A stretch of 64,000 bases of DNA from Bacteroidota bacterium (GCA_027491085.1 JAIXWW010000021.1:130732-194731), one strand, 5' to 3'. Counted from the stretch's first letter, positions 36,133 to 44,820 are shown. A program made the numbers and translations. The notes: a model not told the origin generated them from the letters alone.

Positions 36133-38604
36133 ATGAATCATTATACCATTGAAAATATTGCCTCAATTATTGAAGGAACATTTGTTTTAAAAAGCAATGG
36201 AAACGATAAAATTGCGCATTTACTTTTCGATACACGAAAAATTATATTTGCCGAAACAAGCTTGTTTTTTGCGCTTAAGAGCAATAAAAATAATGGACAT
36301 AAATATTTGTTAGATGCTTATGAAGCTGGCATTAGAAACTTCATAGTAAGTGAAACAATTGATGTTGCACCTTTTAAAAATGCCAATATCATTTTAGTTG
36401 AAAATACGCAATTAGCTTTACAAAGTTTAAGCACGCATCATCGCAATTTGTTTCATATTCCAGTAATTGGTATTACGGGTAGTAATGGAAAAACCATTGT
36501 GAAAGAATGGTTGTTTCAATTGTTTGCTAACCAACTAAATGTTTGTAAAAATCCTAAAAGTTATAACTCGCAAGTGGGAGTTCCGCTTAGTGTTTGGCAG
36601 TTAAATAACCAACATCAATTAGGGATTTTTGAAGCGGGTATTTCTGAAATAAACGAAATGCAAACACTTACTCAAATAATCAATCCAACTATTGGTTTGT
36701 TTAATTATTTGGGACATGCACACAGCGAAGGTTTTACCAATGATGAAGAAAAGTTAAACGAAAAATTACTGCTATTTACTCATGTAAAACAATTGGTTTT
36801 TTGTGTTGACCAACCTCTGGTAAATGAGGCTATTCAAAGTTTTGCTAATCATCATCACATCGATTTATTTTCATGGAGTAAAGCGGGTAATCAAGCTCAT
36901 TTTCAGTTTGAAGTAAAAGAGCAAATACATGTTACTGAAATTAACTATAAGCAACATAAAATAATCATTCCGTTTACCGATGAAGCCAGTATTTGGAACG
37001 CGTGTAGCTGTTTGGCATTGGTGTTAATGGTGAATGATTTACAGCTGTTTGCTTTTAATTTTGATACCGTTTTAAGTCAATTTGAAAATCTGCTAGCAGT
37101 TGAAATGCGCTTGCAATTAAAGGAAGCTAACAATAACTGCATCGTAATAAACGATAGTTATAGCAACGATATTGATAGTTTAAAAATTGCTTTAAATTTT
37201 TTATTGCATCAAGGAAATGGATTAAACAAAACCCTTATTTTATCTGATATTTTTCAAAGTGGTTTAACTGATTTTGATTTATGTAATCAAATAAATGAGT
37301 TGATAAAAGTAAACCAAATAAGTAAGTTCATCAGCATTGGAAATATGTTTGAAAAGCATAAAGACTTATTTAAATTAAACACTCAATTTTACAGCAACAC
37401 CCAATATTTTATTGATGCTTTCAGCAGTTTAACCTTTGAAAATGAAATTATTCTTTTAAAAGGTGCAAGGCAATTTGAGTTTGAAAAAATAAATGCTTTG
37501 CTCGAAAAACGTGTGCATGAAACTGTATTTGAAATCAACTTAAATGCATTGACCAATAACTTTAATGTGTACCGTAAATTGGTTGAACCAAAAACCAAAA
37601 TTATGGCCATGGTAAAAGCGTTTAGTTACGGAACAGGTAGTTACGAAATAGCCAAAACATTGGCATTTAATCAGGTGGATTATTTTGCAGTAGCCTATGC
37701 TGATGAAGGCGTGGTATTGCGCAAAGCAGGAATTAAAACACCTATTATGGTGATGAATCCTGAAAAATCGAGCTTTGATTTGATTGTAAAATACAACTTA
37801 GAACCAGCCATTTATAATTTAAGTATCTTAAACGATTTAATAAAAGCCATCAACGGACAAGAAATTGGTATTCATATTGAGTTAGATTCAGGCATGAAAC
37901 GATTGGGTTTTGATGAACCCCAATTGCAAGATTTGTTAAGTATTTTAGCTCAAAATAACCATATTCAAATAAAAAGTATTTTGTCGCACTTGGCAGCTAG
38001 CGAAGCTCATGAACACGATGCTTTTACACAAAACCAAATAGCTAAGTTTGATGCATTTTCGCAAAAAATAACAAATGAGTTTCCTTATAAAATTTTAAGA
38101 CATATTTTAAATAGTAGCGGAATTGTGAGGTTTAAAAATGCACAGTTCGATATGGTTCGTTTGGGAATTGGTTTATACGGAATTGATCCTGCTTTGGAAG
38201 TTCAAAAACAACTCCAAGCCATCGGAAGTTTAAAAACGGTGATTTCACAAATTAGAAATATTAGTGTAGATGAAAGCATTGGTTATGGGCGAAGAGGCAC
38301 GGTAAATAAGCCTTCACACATTGCGATAGTTGCCATTGGTTATGCTGATGGATTGGATAGAAAGTTAAGTAATGGCAATGGTTACATGATAGTAAATGGC
38401 AAAAAAGCGCCTATTATTGGCAGCATTTGTATGGATATGACCATGATAGATGTAACTGAAATTAATTGCCAAGAAGGCGATGAAGTAATAGTTTTTGGTG
38501 GCGAGTTAAGCATTGAAATTTTGGCTGAAAAACTAGGAACCATTCCTTACGAAATATTGACTTCTATTTCTCAACGTGTAAAGCGTGTGTATTACGCTGA
38601 ATAA
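36133..38604 (+). CDS. Bifunctional MurF ligase / alanine racemase
   Basis: An 823-residue fusion. Residues 1-455 are UDP-MurNAc-tripeptide:D-Ala-D-Ala ligase with its ATP loop GITGSNGKT and the IFEAGISEINEM region. Residues about 463-823 are an alanine racemase: the PLP lysine is Lys495 in MAMVKAFSYGTGS, the tyrosine base is in SIGYGRRGTV, and CMDMTMID closes the active site. One protein would make D-alanine and attach D-Ala-D-Ala to the cell-wall precursor in the cytoplasm. This fusion is established in Bacteroidota. Both active sites look intact. It probably shares a transcript with the ArsC-like gene before it and the small gene 9 bases after it. Confidence 0.95.
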   Translation: MNHYTIENIASIIEGTFVLKSNGNDKIAHLLFDTRKIIFAETSLFFALKSNKNNGHKYLLDAYEAGIRNFIVSETIDVAPFKNANIILVENTQLALQSLSTHHRNLFHIPVIGITGSNGKTIVKEWLFQLFANQLNVCKNPKSYNSQVGVPLSVWQLNNQHQLGIFEAGISEINEMQTLTQIINPTIGLFNYLGHAHSEGFTNDEEKLNEKLLLFTHVKQLVFCVDQPLVNEAIQSFANHHHIDLFSWSKAGNQAHFQFEVKEQIHVTEINYKQHKIIIPFTDEASIWNACSCLALVLMVNDLQLFAFNFDTVLSQFENLLAVEMRLQLKEANNNCIVINDSYSNDIDSLKIALNFLLHQGNGLNKTLILSDIFQSGLTDFDLCNQINELIKVNQISKFISIGNMFEKHKDLFKLNTQFYSNTQYFIDAFSSLTFENEIILLKGARQFEFEKINALLEKRVHETVFEINLNALTNNFNVYRKLVEPKTKIMAMVKAFSYGTGSYEIAKTLAFNQVDYFAVAYADEGVVLRKAGIKTPIMVMNPEKSSFDLIVKYNLEPAIYNLSILNDLIKAINGQEIGIHIELDSGMKRLGFDEPQLQDLLSILAQNNHIQIKSILSHLAASEAHEHDAFTQNQIAKFDAFSQKITNEFPYKILRHILNSSGIVRFKNAQFDMVRLGIGLYGIDPALEVQKQLQAIGSLKTVISQIRNISVDESIGYGRRGTVNKPSHIAIVAIGYADGLDRKLSNGNGYMIVNGKKAPIIGSICMDMTMIDVTEINCQEGDEVIVFGGELSIEILAEKLGTIPYEILTSISQRVKRVYYAE

Positions 38605-38613
38605 TTTAAAACC

Positions 38614-39030
38614 ATGAATTTACCCGAAATTACCCATCAAAATATTGCGCAGCTACTTAATAAAAAAAACATTATTAACGAAACTATAGCGCAAATTCAA
38701 AAAGATTTTGGGATGTATAATATCAATATTCAGTTTGATGGAAATACAGAAACTGCCTACGAGCAATTAATGAATGGTTTAACCATAGAGGTAAAACAAT
38801 TATTAGCTAACGATAAAAGTAAACTACAATCTATTTTATATAGAATTGACCTTTCGGAAATGGCTATCAAAAAAGCACTTCAAGGTAATTTGTCCTATAA
38901 CAATCAAACTCCAATTAGTAACGCTAGTATGACTAATTTTGAGAATCAACAACAAGTTATTGCTCACGAAATTATAGTACGTGAATTGAAAAAGGTTTTA
39001 ACTAGAAACTATTTTAAAAATTTAGGGTAA
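38614..39030 (+). CDS. Uncharacterised protein paired with the carrier-like gene
   Basis: A 138-residue, mostly helical cytoplasmic protein with no signal peptide. It begins NLPEITHQNIAQLLNKKNII and ends IVRELKKVLTRNYFKNLG. It contains LYRIDLSEMAIKKALQG, which reads like a helical repeat. I do not recognise a named family. It starts 9 bases after murF-alr, and its TAA is separated by one base from the next ATG, so it is coupled to the carrier-like membrane protein and may act with it. Confidence 0.6.
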   Translation: MNLPEITHQNIAQLLNKKNIINETIAQIQKDFGMYNINIQFDGNTETAYEQLMNGLTIEVKQLLANDKSKLQSILYRIDLSEMAIKKALQGNLSYNNQTPISNASMTNFENQQQVIAHEIIVRELKKVLTRNYFKNLG

Positions 39031-39031
39031 A

Positions 39032-39739
39032 ATGGGTTTAGATAGTGTTGAATTATTAATGGATGTGGAAGACACTCTTGGTATTGAGATTTCGAACTTA
39101 GAGGCAGAGAAAATAGATACTGTACAAGATTTTTATGATTGCGCTTGGAAGCATGTTTCAAACAAAAAACTTTCTATTGAAAAATGTTATACTCAAAGTG
39201 TATTTTATAAGATAAGACAAGCTATTGTTGAAAATATTAAAGTAGATAAGGCAAGTATTACACCTAAAACTAAAATTGCTGACATTATTCCATTTGAAAA
39301 TAGAAGGAAAATTTGGCAACAACTAGAAGATACATTACAACTTAAATTACCGCAATTAGAGTTACGAAAACCCTATAATATTATTTTAAATGCTTTTGGA
39401 ATAAAAACCATTTTAGGTTCTTTGCTAGTTGAATTGTTTATGGTGATTATTTATGATGCATCCTATTGGTTTTATGGTTATAGTTTAATTGCTATTTTGC
39501 TGACAAGCTTATTATCAAAAGCTTTTACTCCTTTTAGAACCAAATTTGTACCAAGTGATTTTGGAGAACTTACCAAAAATGTTTATGGGAAGAATTTTAA
39601 AGCAATTACCAATGAAAAAGGAATAACCAAAAACGACTTGGAAATTGTTATTAGGGAAATTATCAGTAACAAGATGGGAATTGATTTAGCTGAAATTACC
39701 CCCGAAAAAAGTTTAACAAGAGATTTAGGTATTGATTAA
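39032..39739 (+). CDS. Carrier-protein-like membrane protein with split ACP halves
   Basis: A 235-residue protein. The N-terminus MGLDSVELLMDVEDTLGIEI is the second half of an acyl carrier protein, starting exactly at the DS motif where phosphopantetheine attaches (Ser5). The C-terminus VIREIISNKMGIDLAEITPE, then KSLTRDLGID, is the first half of a carrier and stops just before its serine. In the middle, residues 65-110 resemble a carrier domain without the serine (ENRRKIWQQLEDTLQLKLPQ), followed by a hydrophobic hairpin (about 125-165). It may be a membrane-tethered acyl carrier. The next gene, a GNAT enzyme, starts within 20 bases. Confidence 0.6.
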   Translation: MGLDSVELLMDVEDTLGIEISNLEAEKIDTVQDFYDCAWKHVSNKKLSIEKCYTQSVFYKIRQAIVENIKVDKASITPKTKIADIIPFENRRKIWQQLEDTLQLKLPQLELRKPYNIILNAFGIKTILGSLLVELFMVIIYDASYWFYGYSLIAILLTSLLSKAFTPFRTKFVPSDFGELTKNVYGKNFKAITNEKGITKNDLEIVIREIISNKMGIDLAEITPEKSLTRDLGID

Positions 39740-39755
39740 CTATTTTCATAACACC

Positions 39756-40160
39756 ATGAACACCATCACCATTTCTACCAATAAAAATCTATTGGATATA
39801 AACTTTATACATGCGTTTATAAGCAATACTTATTGGGCTAAAGGCAGAACTTTAGCGGAAGTTCAAACTTGTATTCACAATTCTTTTAACTTCGGCATTT
39901 ATTTAAATAACCAACAAATAGGTTATGCACGTGTGGTTACCGATTATGTGGCTTTTGCTTATTTGATGGATGTGTTTATTACAGAACAATACCAAAAGCA
40001 AGGATATTCAACCCTGTTAATGGAGTTTATTTTAAACTGCCCTGAACTTAAAAGTGTAAAAGTTTGGCGTTTAGCAACTACTGATGCACATTATTTATAC
40101 CAAAAATTTGGTTTTACTGCTTTAAAATCGCCAGAAAAAATGATGGAACGAATAGTTTAA
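39756..40160 (+). CDS. GNAT-family N-acetyltransferase
   Basis: A 134-residue protein from the ATG at 39756; a TTG at 39732 lies inside the previous stop region and is less likely. The GNAT fold is visible: GYARVVTDYVAFAYLMDVFI supplies strands 3 and 4, the acetyl-CoA loop reads YQKQGYSTLL (Q-x-x-G-x-S/A type), and YLYQKFGFTAL closes the fold. It should acetylate an amine, perhaps a small molecule or a protein N-terminus. It is probably the last gene of the run beginning at the lipoprotein gene. Confidence 0.8.
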   Translation: MNTITISTNKNLLDINFIHAFISNTYWAKGRTLAEVQTCIHNSFNFGIYLNNQQIGYARVVTDYVAFAYLMDVFITEQYQKQGYSTLLMEFILNCPELKSVKVWRLATTDAHYLYQKFGFTALKSPEKMMERIV

Positions 40161-40249
40161 CCAACATCATTTTCCATTTAAAATAATTCATACCATTAAT
40201 TAGGTGTAAGTTTATATTTTCGTTCCTTTAAAATTTGTAAAAAATTTAT

Positions 40250-42301
40250 ATGAAAATTAAACATTACTTATTGTTAACATCGGCAGTTTGTGCCCTCACT
40301 ACCTCGGCTCAAGATGGTAAAAAGGCTAAAAAAAGTGCTAAAAAACCTGCAATTGACAAGGCGTCAATGGATTTAAGCGTAAAGCCAAATCAAAATTTTT
40401 ACCAATATGCAAATGGAACTTGGCTTAAAAATAATCCTGTTCCTAGTACCGAAAGCAGATGGGGTAATTTTAACATTGTAGCCGAACGTAATAATGATAT
40501 TTTACGAGGTATTTTAGAAGACTTAGCTGTAACTACCCACAAGGCAGGTTCTATTGAAGATAAAATTGCTACTTTTTATAAGCTTTATGTTGATACCAAT
40601 AAACGTAAAATGGATAGATTAAGTGTTACTGAGCCTTTTTTGACTAAAATACAATCGGTATCAAATACTACTCAAATGTTTGTTCTTGCAGCCGAAATGC
40701 ACAAGGTAGGTATTTCTACTTTGTTTAGGTTTGGTGTTTCGCAAGATGCCAAAAACAGTCAAGTTTATATTCCATATTTATCACAAGGTGGTCTTGGGTT
40801 ACCCGATAAAGATTTTTACTTTAAAACGGACGAAAAATCGGTAAAAATTAGAAATGAGTATATAAACTATATTACTAAGGTTTTAAAAGTTTATGGTAAA
40901 GATACAATAGCACAAGTACGTGATGCGCAATTGATTTTAAAAATAGAAACCGATTTAGCCTCAGGTAGTTTAAATAGATTGGAAAGACGCGACCCTGATA
41001 AACAATACAACAAATATGTATTAAATGATCTTTACACTGAAATAAGTGCAGTTCCTTTAAAAAATTATATTGCTAAAACAGGCATTGCTTCGTTCGATAA
41101 ATTGATTGTAGGTCAACCTAAGTTTTTCAATAACTTAAACGATTTACTTACCAAATACAGCATTGAAGATTGGAAAACTTACATGAGTTGGAGTTTTATG
41201 AATAATACCATTTCATTACTTACACCGGAGTTAGAGCAAATTCAGTTTAGCTTTTATGCCACCGTATTAAGCGGAACCAAAGAGCAAAAACCTTTATGGA
41301 AAAAAGCCATTGCAGCTTGTAATGGTGGTGTGGGCGAAATGTTAGGACAGTTATTTGTAAAACAAACATTTAGCCCAAATGCTAAAACGCAAGTAAATAC
41401 CATGGTCTCTAATATTTCGGATGCTTTTGGAGTGCGTTTAAAAGGTTTGGCTTGGATGAGTGCCGAAACCAAAGAAAAAGCAAATGCTAAATTATTGAGC
41501 ATTTCGCGCAAGTTTGGTTATCCTGATAAATGGACTGATTACACTACTTTAAATATTACCAATTCAAGTTATTTTGAAAATGTACTTGCAGCCAATGAGT
41601 TTGATTACAATGAAATGATTAACCGTTTGGGCAAACCAATTGATAAAACCGAGTGGGGCATGTTACCACAAACGGTAAATGCTTACTATAACCCAATTAA
41701 TAACGAAATTGTGTTTCCAGCTGCTATTTTACAATCACCATTTTTTGATGAAAATGCCGATGCTGCTTTAAACTATGGTGCTATTGGTGCTGTAATAGGC
41801 CATGAAATTACACATGGTTTTGATGACCAAGGAAGCAAATACGATGCAAACGGAAACTTAAATAGTTGGTGGACAGAAAACGACAGAAAACAATTTGAAG
41901 CCAGAACTAACGTGTTGGTAGAACAGTTTAATAAATTTAAAGTAGGCGATAGTTTATATGTAAATGGTAAACTTACATTAGGCGAAAACATTGCCGATTT
42001 AGGTGGTTTAAGCATAGCTTACGATGCATTTAAATTGTACTTGAAGCAACATCCTGAAGAAAACGTAGTGAAAGATGGTTTTACACCTGAACAACGTTTC
42101 TTTATTGGGTTTGCGCAATTATGGAAAAACAATGCAAGGCCAGAAGCTATTCGCCAGTTGATATTAACCGATACACACTCGCCAGGAGAATTTAGGGTAA
42201 AAGGCCCGTTAAGCAATATGCCTACTTTTTACGAAGCATTTAAAGTAAAAGATGGTGACGAAATGTATATTAACGATGCTGGAAGAGCCGATATTTGGTA
42301 G
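40250..42301 (+). CDS. pepO: M13 zinc endopeptidase (neprilysin/PepO type)
   Basis: A 683-residue exported peptidase with a signal peptide ending near LTTSAQ and a short lysine-rich linker. Family M13 motifs are intact: HEITHGFDD (HExxH zinc site within VIGHEITHGF), NPINNEIVFPAAILQ, GENIADLGGL (third zinc ligand, Glu), and the C-terminal tryptophan found in many members. It cleaves short peptides on the amino side of hydrophobic residues. Length is typical. A TATTTTCG box lies at 40215-40222, and a strong terminator follows, so it appears monocistronic. Confidence 0.94.
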   Translation: MKIKHYLLLTSAVCALTTSAQDGKKAKKSAKKPAIDKASMDLSVKPNQNFYQYANGTWLKNNPVPSTESRWGNFNIVAERNNDILRGILEDLAVTTHKAGSIEDKIATFYKLYVDTNKRKMDRLSVTEPFLTKIQSVSNTTQMFVLAAEMHKVGISTLFRFGVSQDAKNSQVYIPYLSQGGLGLPDKDFYFKTDEKSVKIRNEYINYITKVLKVYGKDTIAQVRDAQLILKIETDLASGSLNRLERRDPDKQYNKYVLNDLYTEISAVPLKNYIAKTGIASFDKLIVGQPKFFNNLNDLLTKYSIEDWKTYMSWSFMNNTISLLTPELEQIQFSFYATVLSGTKEQKPLWKKAIAACNGGVGEMLGQLFVKQTFSPNAKTQVNTMVSNISDAFGVRLKGLAWMSAETKEKANAKLLSISRKFGYPDKWTDYTTLNITNSSYFENVLAANEFDYNEMINRLGKPIDKTEWGMLPQTVNAYYNPINNEIVFPAAILQSPFFDENADAALNYGAIGAVIGHEITHGFDDQGSKYDANGNLNSWWTENDRKQFEARTNVLVEQFNKFKVGDSLYVNGKLTLGENIADLGGLSIAYDAFKLYLKQHPEENVVKDGFTPEQRFFIGFAQLWKNNARPEAIRQLILTDTHSPGEFRVKGPLSNMPTFYEAFKVKDGDEMYINDAGRADIW

Positions 42302-42328
42302 GAGAGAGGTAAGTAATAAGTAATTGAT

Positions 42329-42361
42329 AAAGGCAAGATTTTTAAAGAATCTTGCCTTTTT
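42329..42361 (+). terminator. Terminator of the M13 peptidase gene
   Basis: A perfect 12-base stem (AAAGGCAAGATT at 42329-42340 against 42348-42359) with a 7-base loop runs straight into a T-rich tail. Confidence 0.88.
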
Positions 42362-42449
42362 TATTGATAAACTAAACTAATTATTTAGTTGGTAAAAAGT
42401 ATGTGAATAGTTTATTATTAAAATTAATTAGGTAAAAGCTGAATAATTA

Positions 42450-42457
42450 TAAATTTG
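42450..42457 (+). promoter_or_regulatory. Putative -7 box TAAATTTG of the Dam-type methylase gene
   Basis: A perfect TAnnTTTG lies 25 bases before the ATG at 42483. No good -33 TTTG is seen at the expected distance. Confidence 0.45.
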
Positions 42458-42482
42458 CTTGAATATTTTTAACTAAAACTGA

Positions 42483-43739
42483 ATGATAAATAAAGCAGCA
42501 AAACCTTTTTTAAAATGGGCTGGTGGTAAAACACAGTTAATTAATGATTTTGAAAAATCATTGCCTAAAGAAATAATAAAGGATAAGTTTACTTATATAG
42601 AGCCTTTTGTGGGTAGTGGTGCTATTTTATTTTGGGTTTTAAATAATTATCCAAACTTAAAAAAGGCTTTAATAAACGATATAAATGAGGACTTAATTAA
42701 TACTTACAGAGTTATTGCTTCCGGTCCAAAAGAACTTCTTTCATTATTAAAAATACTTCAAAACGAATTTCATAGTTTAGAAGGAATTGATGATAAGAAA
42801 AAAGAGTATTACTACGAAAAAAGGGAGTTATATAATTTAAGAAATACAGAAAAAAGTATGCAAGCTGCCTTGTTCATTTTTTTAAATAGAACCTGTTTTA
42901 ATGGTTTGTATAGGGTAAATAGTAAAAATTTATACAATGTGCCAATGGGTTCATATAAAAAACCTACTATTTGCGATGACGCCAATATTTTAGCTGTTAG
43001 CGAAGCACTGCAAAAAGTGGAGATGTTAAGTGGTGATTTTGAGCAAACACTTGAATATGCAGGTAAAAACACATTATTCTATTTTGATCCACCTTACAAG
43101 CCTTTAAGCGAAACCTCTAGCTTTAACTCATATGCCAAAGATGATTTTAACGATTTAGAACAAATAAGGCTAAGAGATTTTTGTGCTACCCTAGATAAAA
43201 AAGGAACAAAATGGATATTGAGTAATTCGGATGTAAAAGGTAAAAATATAAATGATAACTTTTTTGATGAAATATATGCTGAATTCTATATTTCAAGAGT
43301 AAAGGCTAAAAGAAGTATCAATGCAAATCCAGAAAAAAGAGGCGAATTAAATGAGTTAATGATAACCAATTACCCGTTAGTAAATTATATTCCAGTTTTA
43401 TCAACCAACAAAGAGGATCTTTTTGTGAGAAACTATGATAAACCTTATTGGACACCAAAAGATAAAGTTTCGTTAAGCGAAATAAAAATTGATAAAAGTT
43501 TAATGTCGTTTGATAATCCTATTTATGAATCTACCTTATCTGATATTATTGGAAATTTTGATTTGAATAATTGGATTCCAATTACAGTAAATAAAGATTT
43601 GTTTTTACTAGATGGACAGCATAGATTGGAGGCTGCTAAAAGAATGAAATTGGAATATATTGATGTTGTTATTCAAGACACTGAATTGTTAACAATTCCA
43701 ACACCAAAGCAAAGACGTTCAAAAAAATTTAAACTATAA
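42483..43739 (+). CDS. Dam-type (D12 class, DpnM-like) adenine methylase with C-terminal ParB-like domain
   Basis: A 418-residue protein. Residues 1-300 match D12-class N6-adenine methylases of the DpnM/Dam type: KWAGGKTQLI (SAM motif I), EPFVGSGAI, NFNGLYRVNSK-like CFNGLYRVNSKNLYNVP, and the catalytic DPPY at 202-205 followed by KPLSETSSFNSY, as in DpnM. This points to GATC as target. Beyond residue 300, where DpnM stops, comes an extra segment of about 115 residues with NNWIPITVNKDLFLLDGQHR (from about 363), then LEAAKRMKLEYIDVVI. It resembles the ParB/sulfiredoxin fold, with DGQHR at 377-381 in place of the usual GERR. It converges with the endonuclease gene, overlapping by 6 bases. Confidence 0.88.
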   Translation: MINKAAKPFLKWAGGKTQLINDFEKSLPKEIIKDKFTYIEPFVGSGAILFWVLNNYPNLKKALINDINEDLINTYRVIASGPKELLSLLKILQNEFHSLEGIDDKKKEYYYEKRELYNLRNTEKSMQAALFIFLNRTCFNGLYRVNSKNLYNVPMGSYKKPTICDDANILAVSEALQKVEMLSGDFEQTLEYAGKNTLFYFDPPYKPLSETSSFNSYAKDDFNDLEQIRLRDFCATLDKKGTKWILSNSDVKGKNINDNFFDEIYAEFYISRVKAKRSINANPEKRGELNELMITNYPLVNYIPVLSTNKEDLFVRNYDKPYWTPKDKVSLSEIKIDKSLMSFDNPIYESTLSDIIGNFDLNNWIPITVNKDLFLLDGQHRLEAAKRMKLEYIDVVIQDTELLTIPTPKQRRSKKFKL

Positions 43740-44252
43740 TCCAATTTCAATAAATGGCAATTCTTCAATAAAATATTTACAACCAACGCTCTCTATATAT
43801 TCAAAAACATCGTCATATTCTGGTTTATCAAACCATTTATTTAAAACGTAATAGTATTCAACTTTAAAATTTATAGGTTTTAAAAGTTTAAAATATTGTT
43901 TCCTTTTAAAGTCACAAGTTTGAAGTTTTTCATCTACAGAGCCAGAACCTGCTTGATATTTTTTTTCAATTATAAACATTGTATCTTTAACAAGTAAAGC
44001 TCCATCAGGTAATAGTTTTTTTGAAAGAATATCTTTATAATTTATGTTATGGTTTTTCAAAAAGTCATTATAAAAAGTATGTTTTTCATAATAATGAGCC
44101 ACTAATTTTTCGTTTTTATAAACTTTATTTCCTTCAACGTTATAGTCTGGGTGATCATTCAACGCTTTTAACAAATCGGTCCTTCCTTCAAAATGTAATC
44201 CGTTTTTATTTGTGTTAGCTCCACCGCCAACTGTATTTGGTTTTTTTGCCAT
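43734..44252 (-). CDS. Small PD-(D/E)XK restriction endonuclease, probably GATC-specific
   Basis: A 172-residue protein. A Gly/Asn-rich start (KKPNTVGGGANTNKNGLHFE) is followed by a nuclease core with Pro82-Asp83 (KKLLPDGALL) and Glu96-Lys-Lys98 (FIIEKKYQ), the PD...ExK catalytic pattern, then SGSVDEKLQTCDFKRKQY. From memory it resembles small endonucleases beside Dam-type methylases in Helicobacter (HpyAIII type, GATC), and not the larger DpnII or MboI enzymes. It would cleave unmethylated sites. The gene follows the regulator gene by 5 bases on the same strand and overlaps the methylase gene tail to tail. The specificity is inferred from the methylases. Confidence 0.75.
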   Translation of the reverse strand: MAKKPNTVGGGANTNKNGLHFEGRTDLLKALNDHPDYNVEGNKVYKNEKLVAHYYEKHTFYNDFLKNHNINYKDILSKKLLPDGALLVKDTMFIIEKKYQAGSGSVDEKLQTCDFKRKQYFKLLKPINFKVEYYYVLNKWFDKPEYDDVFEYIESVGCKYFIEELPFIEIGL

Positions 44253-44257
44253 TATGT

Positions 44258-44473
44258 CTAAATTTCTTTCAATAATTCTGTAATTGTTATTTTGAATGAT
44301 TTAGCAAGAATTTCAATATTTTTAAGCGAAATATTGCGTTCTCCTCTTTCTACCATTCCAATATAATTTTTATGAAAGCCGGTAGCATCAGCTAAGTCTT
44401 GTTGGCTCCATTTATTATTAATCCTCAAATCTTTAATCCGTTTTCCAAATTGTTTAAGAATGTCTGATTCCAT
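44258..44473 (-). CDS. XRE-family helix-turn-helix regulator (restriction C-protein type)
   Basis: Seventy-one residues from the ATG at 44473; an ATG 15 bases earlier (44488) is also in frame. LRINNKWSQQDLADATGFHK and NYIGMVERGERNISLKNIEI make a standard five-helix XRE domain with nothing else, the size of controller (C) proteins of type II restriction systems. C proteins activate their own operon and the endonuclease gene to delay cutting until methylation is established. The endonuclease gene starts 5 bases downstream, as in classical C-R operons. The control role is inferred from family and position. Confidence 0.82.
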   Translation of the reverse strand: MESDILKQFGKRIKDLRINNKWSQQDLADATGFHKNYIGMVERGERNISLKNIEILAKSFKITITELLKEI

Positions 44474-44521
44474 TTTGTAAATAAGCATTAATGTCTGCTA
44501 AATAAAAACACACAATAAGTT

Positions 44522-44546
44522 GTTTTTTAAAGTGTAGTTTTTTAAA
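44522..44546. promoter_or_regulatory. Direct repeat in the regulator/orf83 intergenic region, candidate operator
   Basis: GTTTTTTAAA occurs at 44522-44531 and again at 44537-44546, in the only control region between the leftward C-R genes and the rightward orf83-dpnA genes. On the plus strand, TTG (44520-44522), 20 bases, then TAAATTCG (44543-44550) form a fair promoter 18 bases before orf83. Binding by the C protein is a guess. Confidence 0.4.
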
Positions 44547-44568
44547 TTCGAGGCATAATATTTTATAG

Positions 44569-44820
44569 ATGAAGATTACTTATAAAGGGAAGAAGAAAAG
44601 TTTAGGAATAATTCAATCATTAGTTTCAATAATTGAAAATTTAAACGAAAATAAAAAATGGGTTTTTAACGGACTTACCGTTGAATTAGATGTAACTGTT
44701 GATTATTCAAATAAGAATGCTTTAATACGTTGGACAGATATTGATGAAGGGTTTAATGATAAACTTATCGTAAATTCGTTAGCTGAATTTGAGTTAAATT
44801 TTAAACTATCAAATGCTTAA
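44569..44820 (+). CDS. Small protein of unknown function in the restriction island
   Basis: An 83-residue, mixed alpha/beta soluble protein (ITYKGKKKSLGIIQSLVSII; NGLTVELDVTVDYSNKNALI; then RWTDIDEG). No family is recognised. It has a plausible promoter 18 bases upstream, and its last 8 bases overlap the dpnA-like start (ATGCTTAA), so it is translationally coupled to the second methylase. This constant coupling suggests a role in the restriction system, for example as a modulator or a small subunit, but nothing in the sequence proves it. Confidence 0.6.
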   Translation: MKITYKGKKKSLGIIQSLVSIIENLNENKKWVFNGLTVELDVTVDYSNKNALIRWTDIDEGFNDKLIVNSLAEFELNFKLSNA

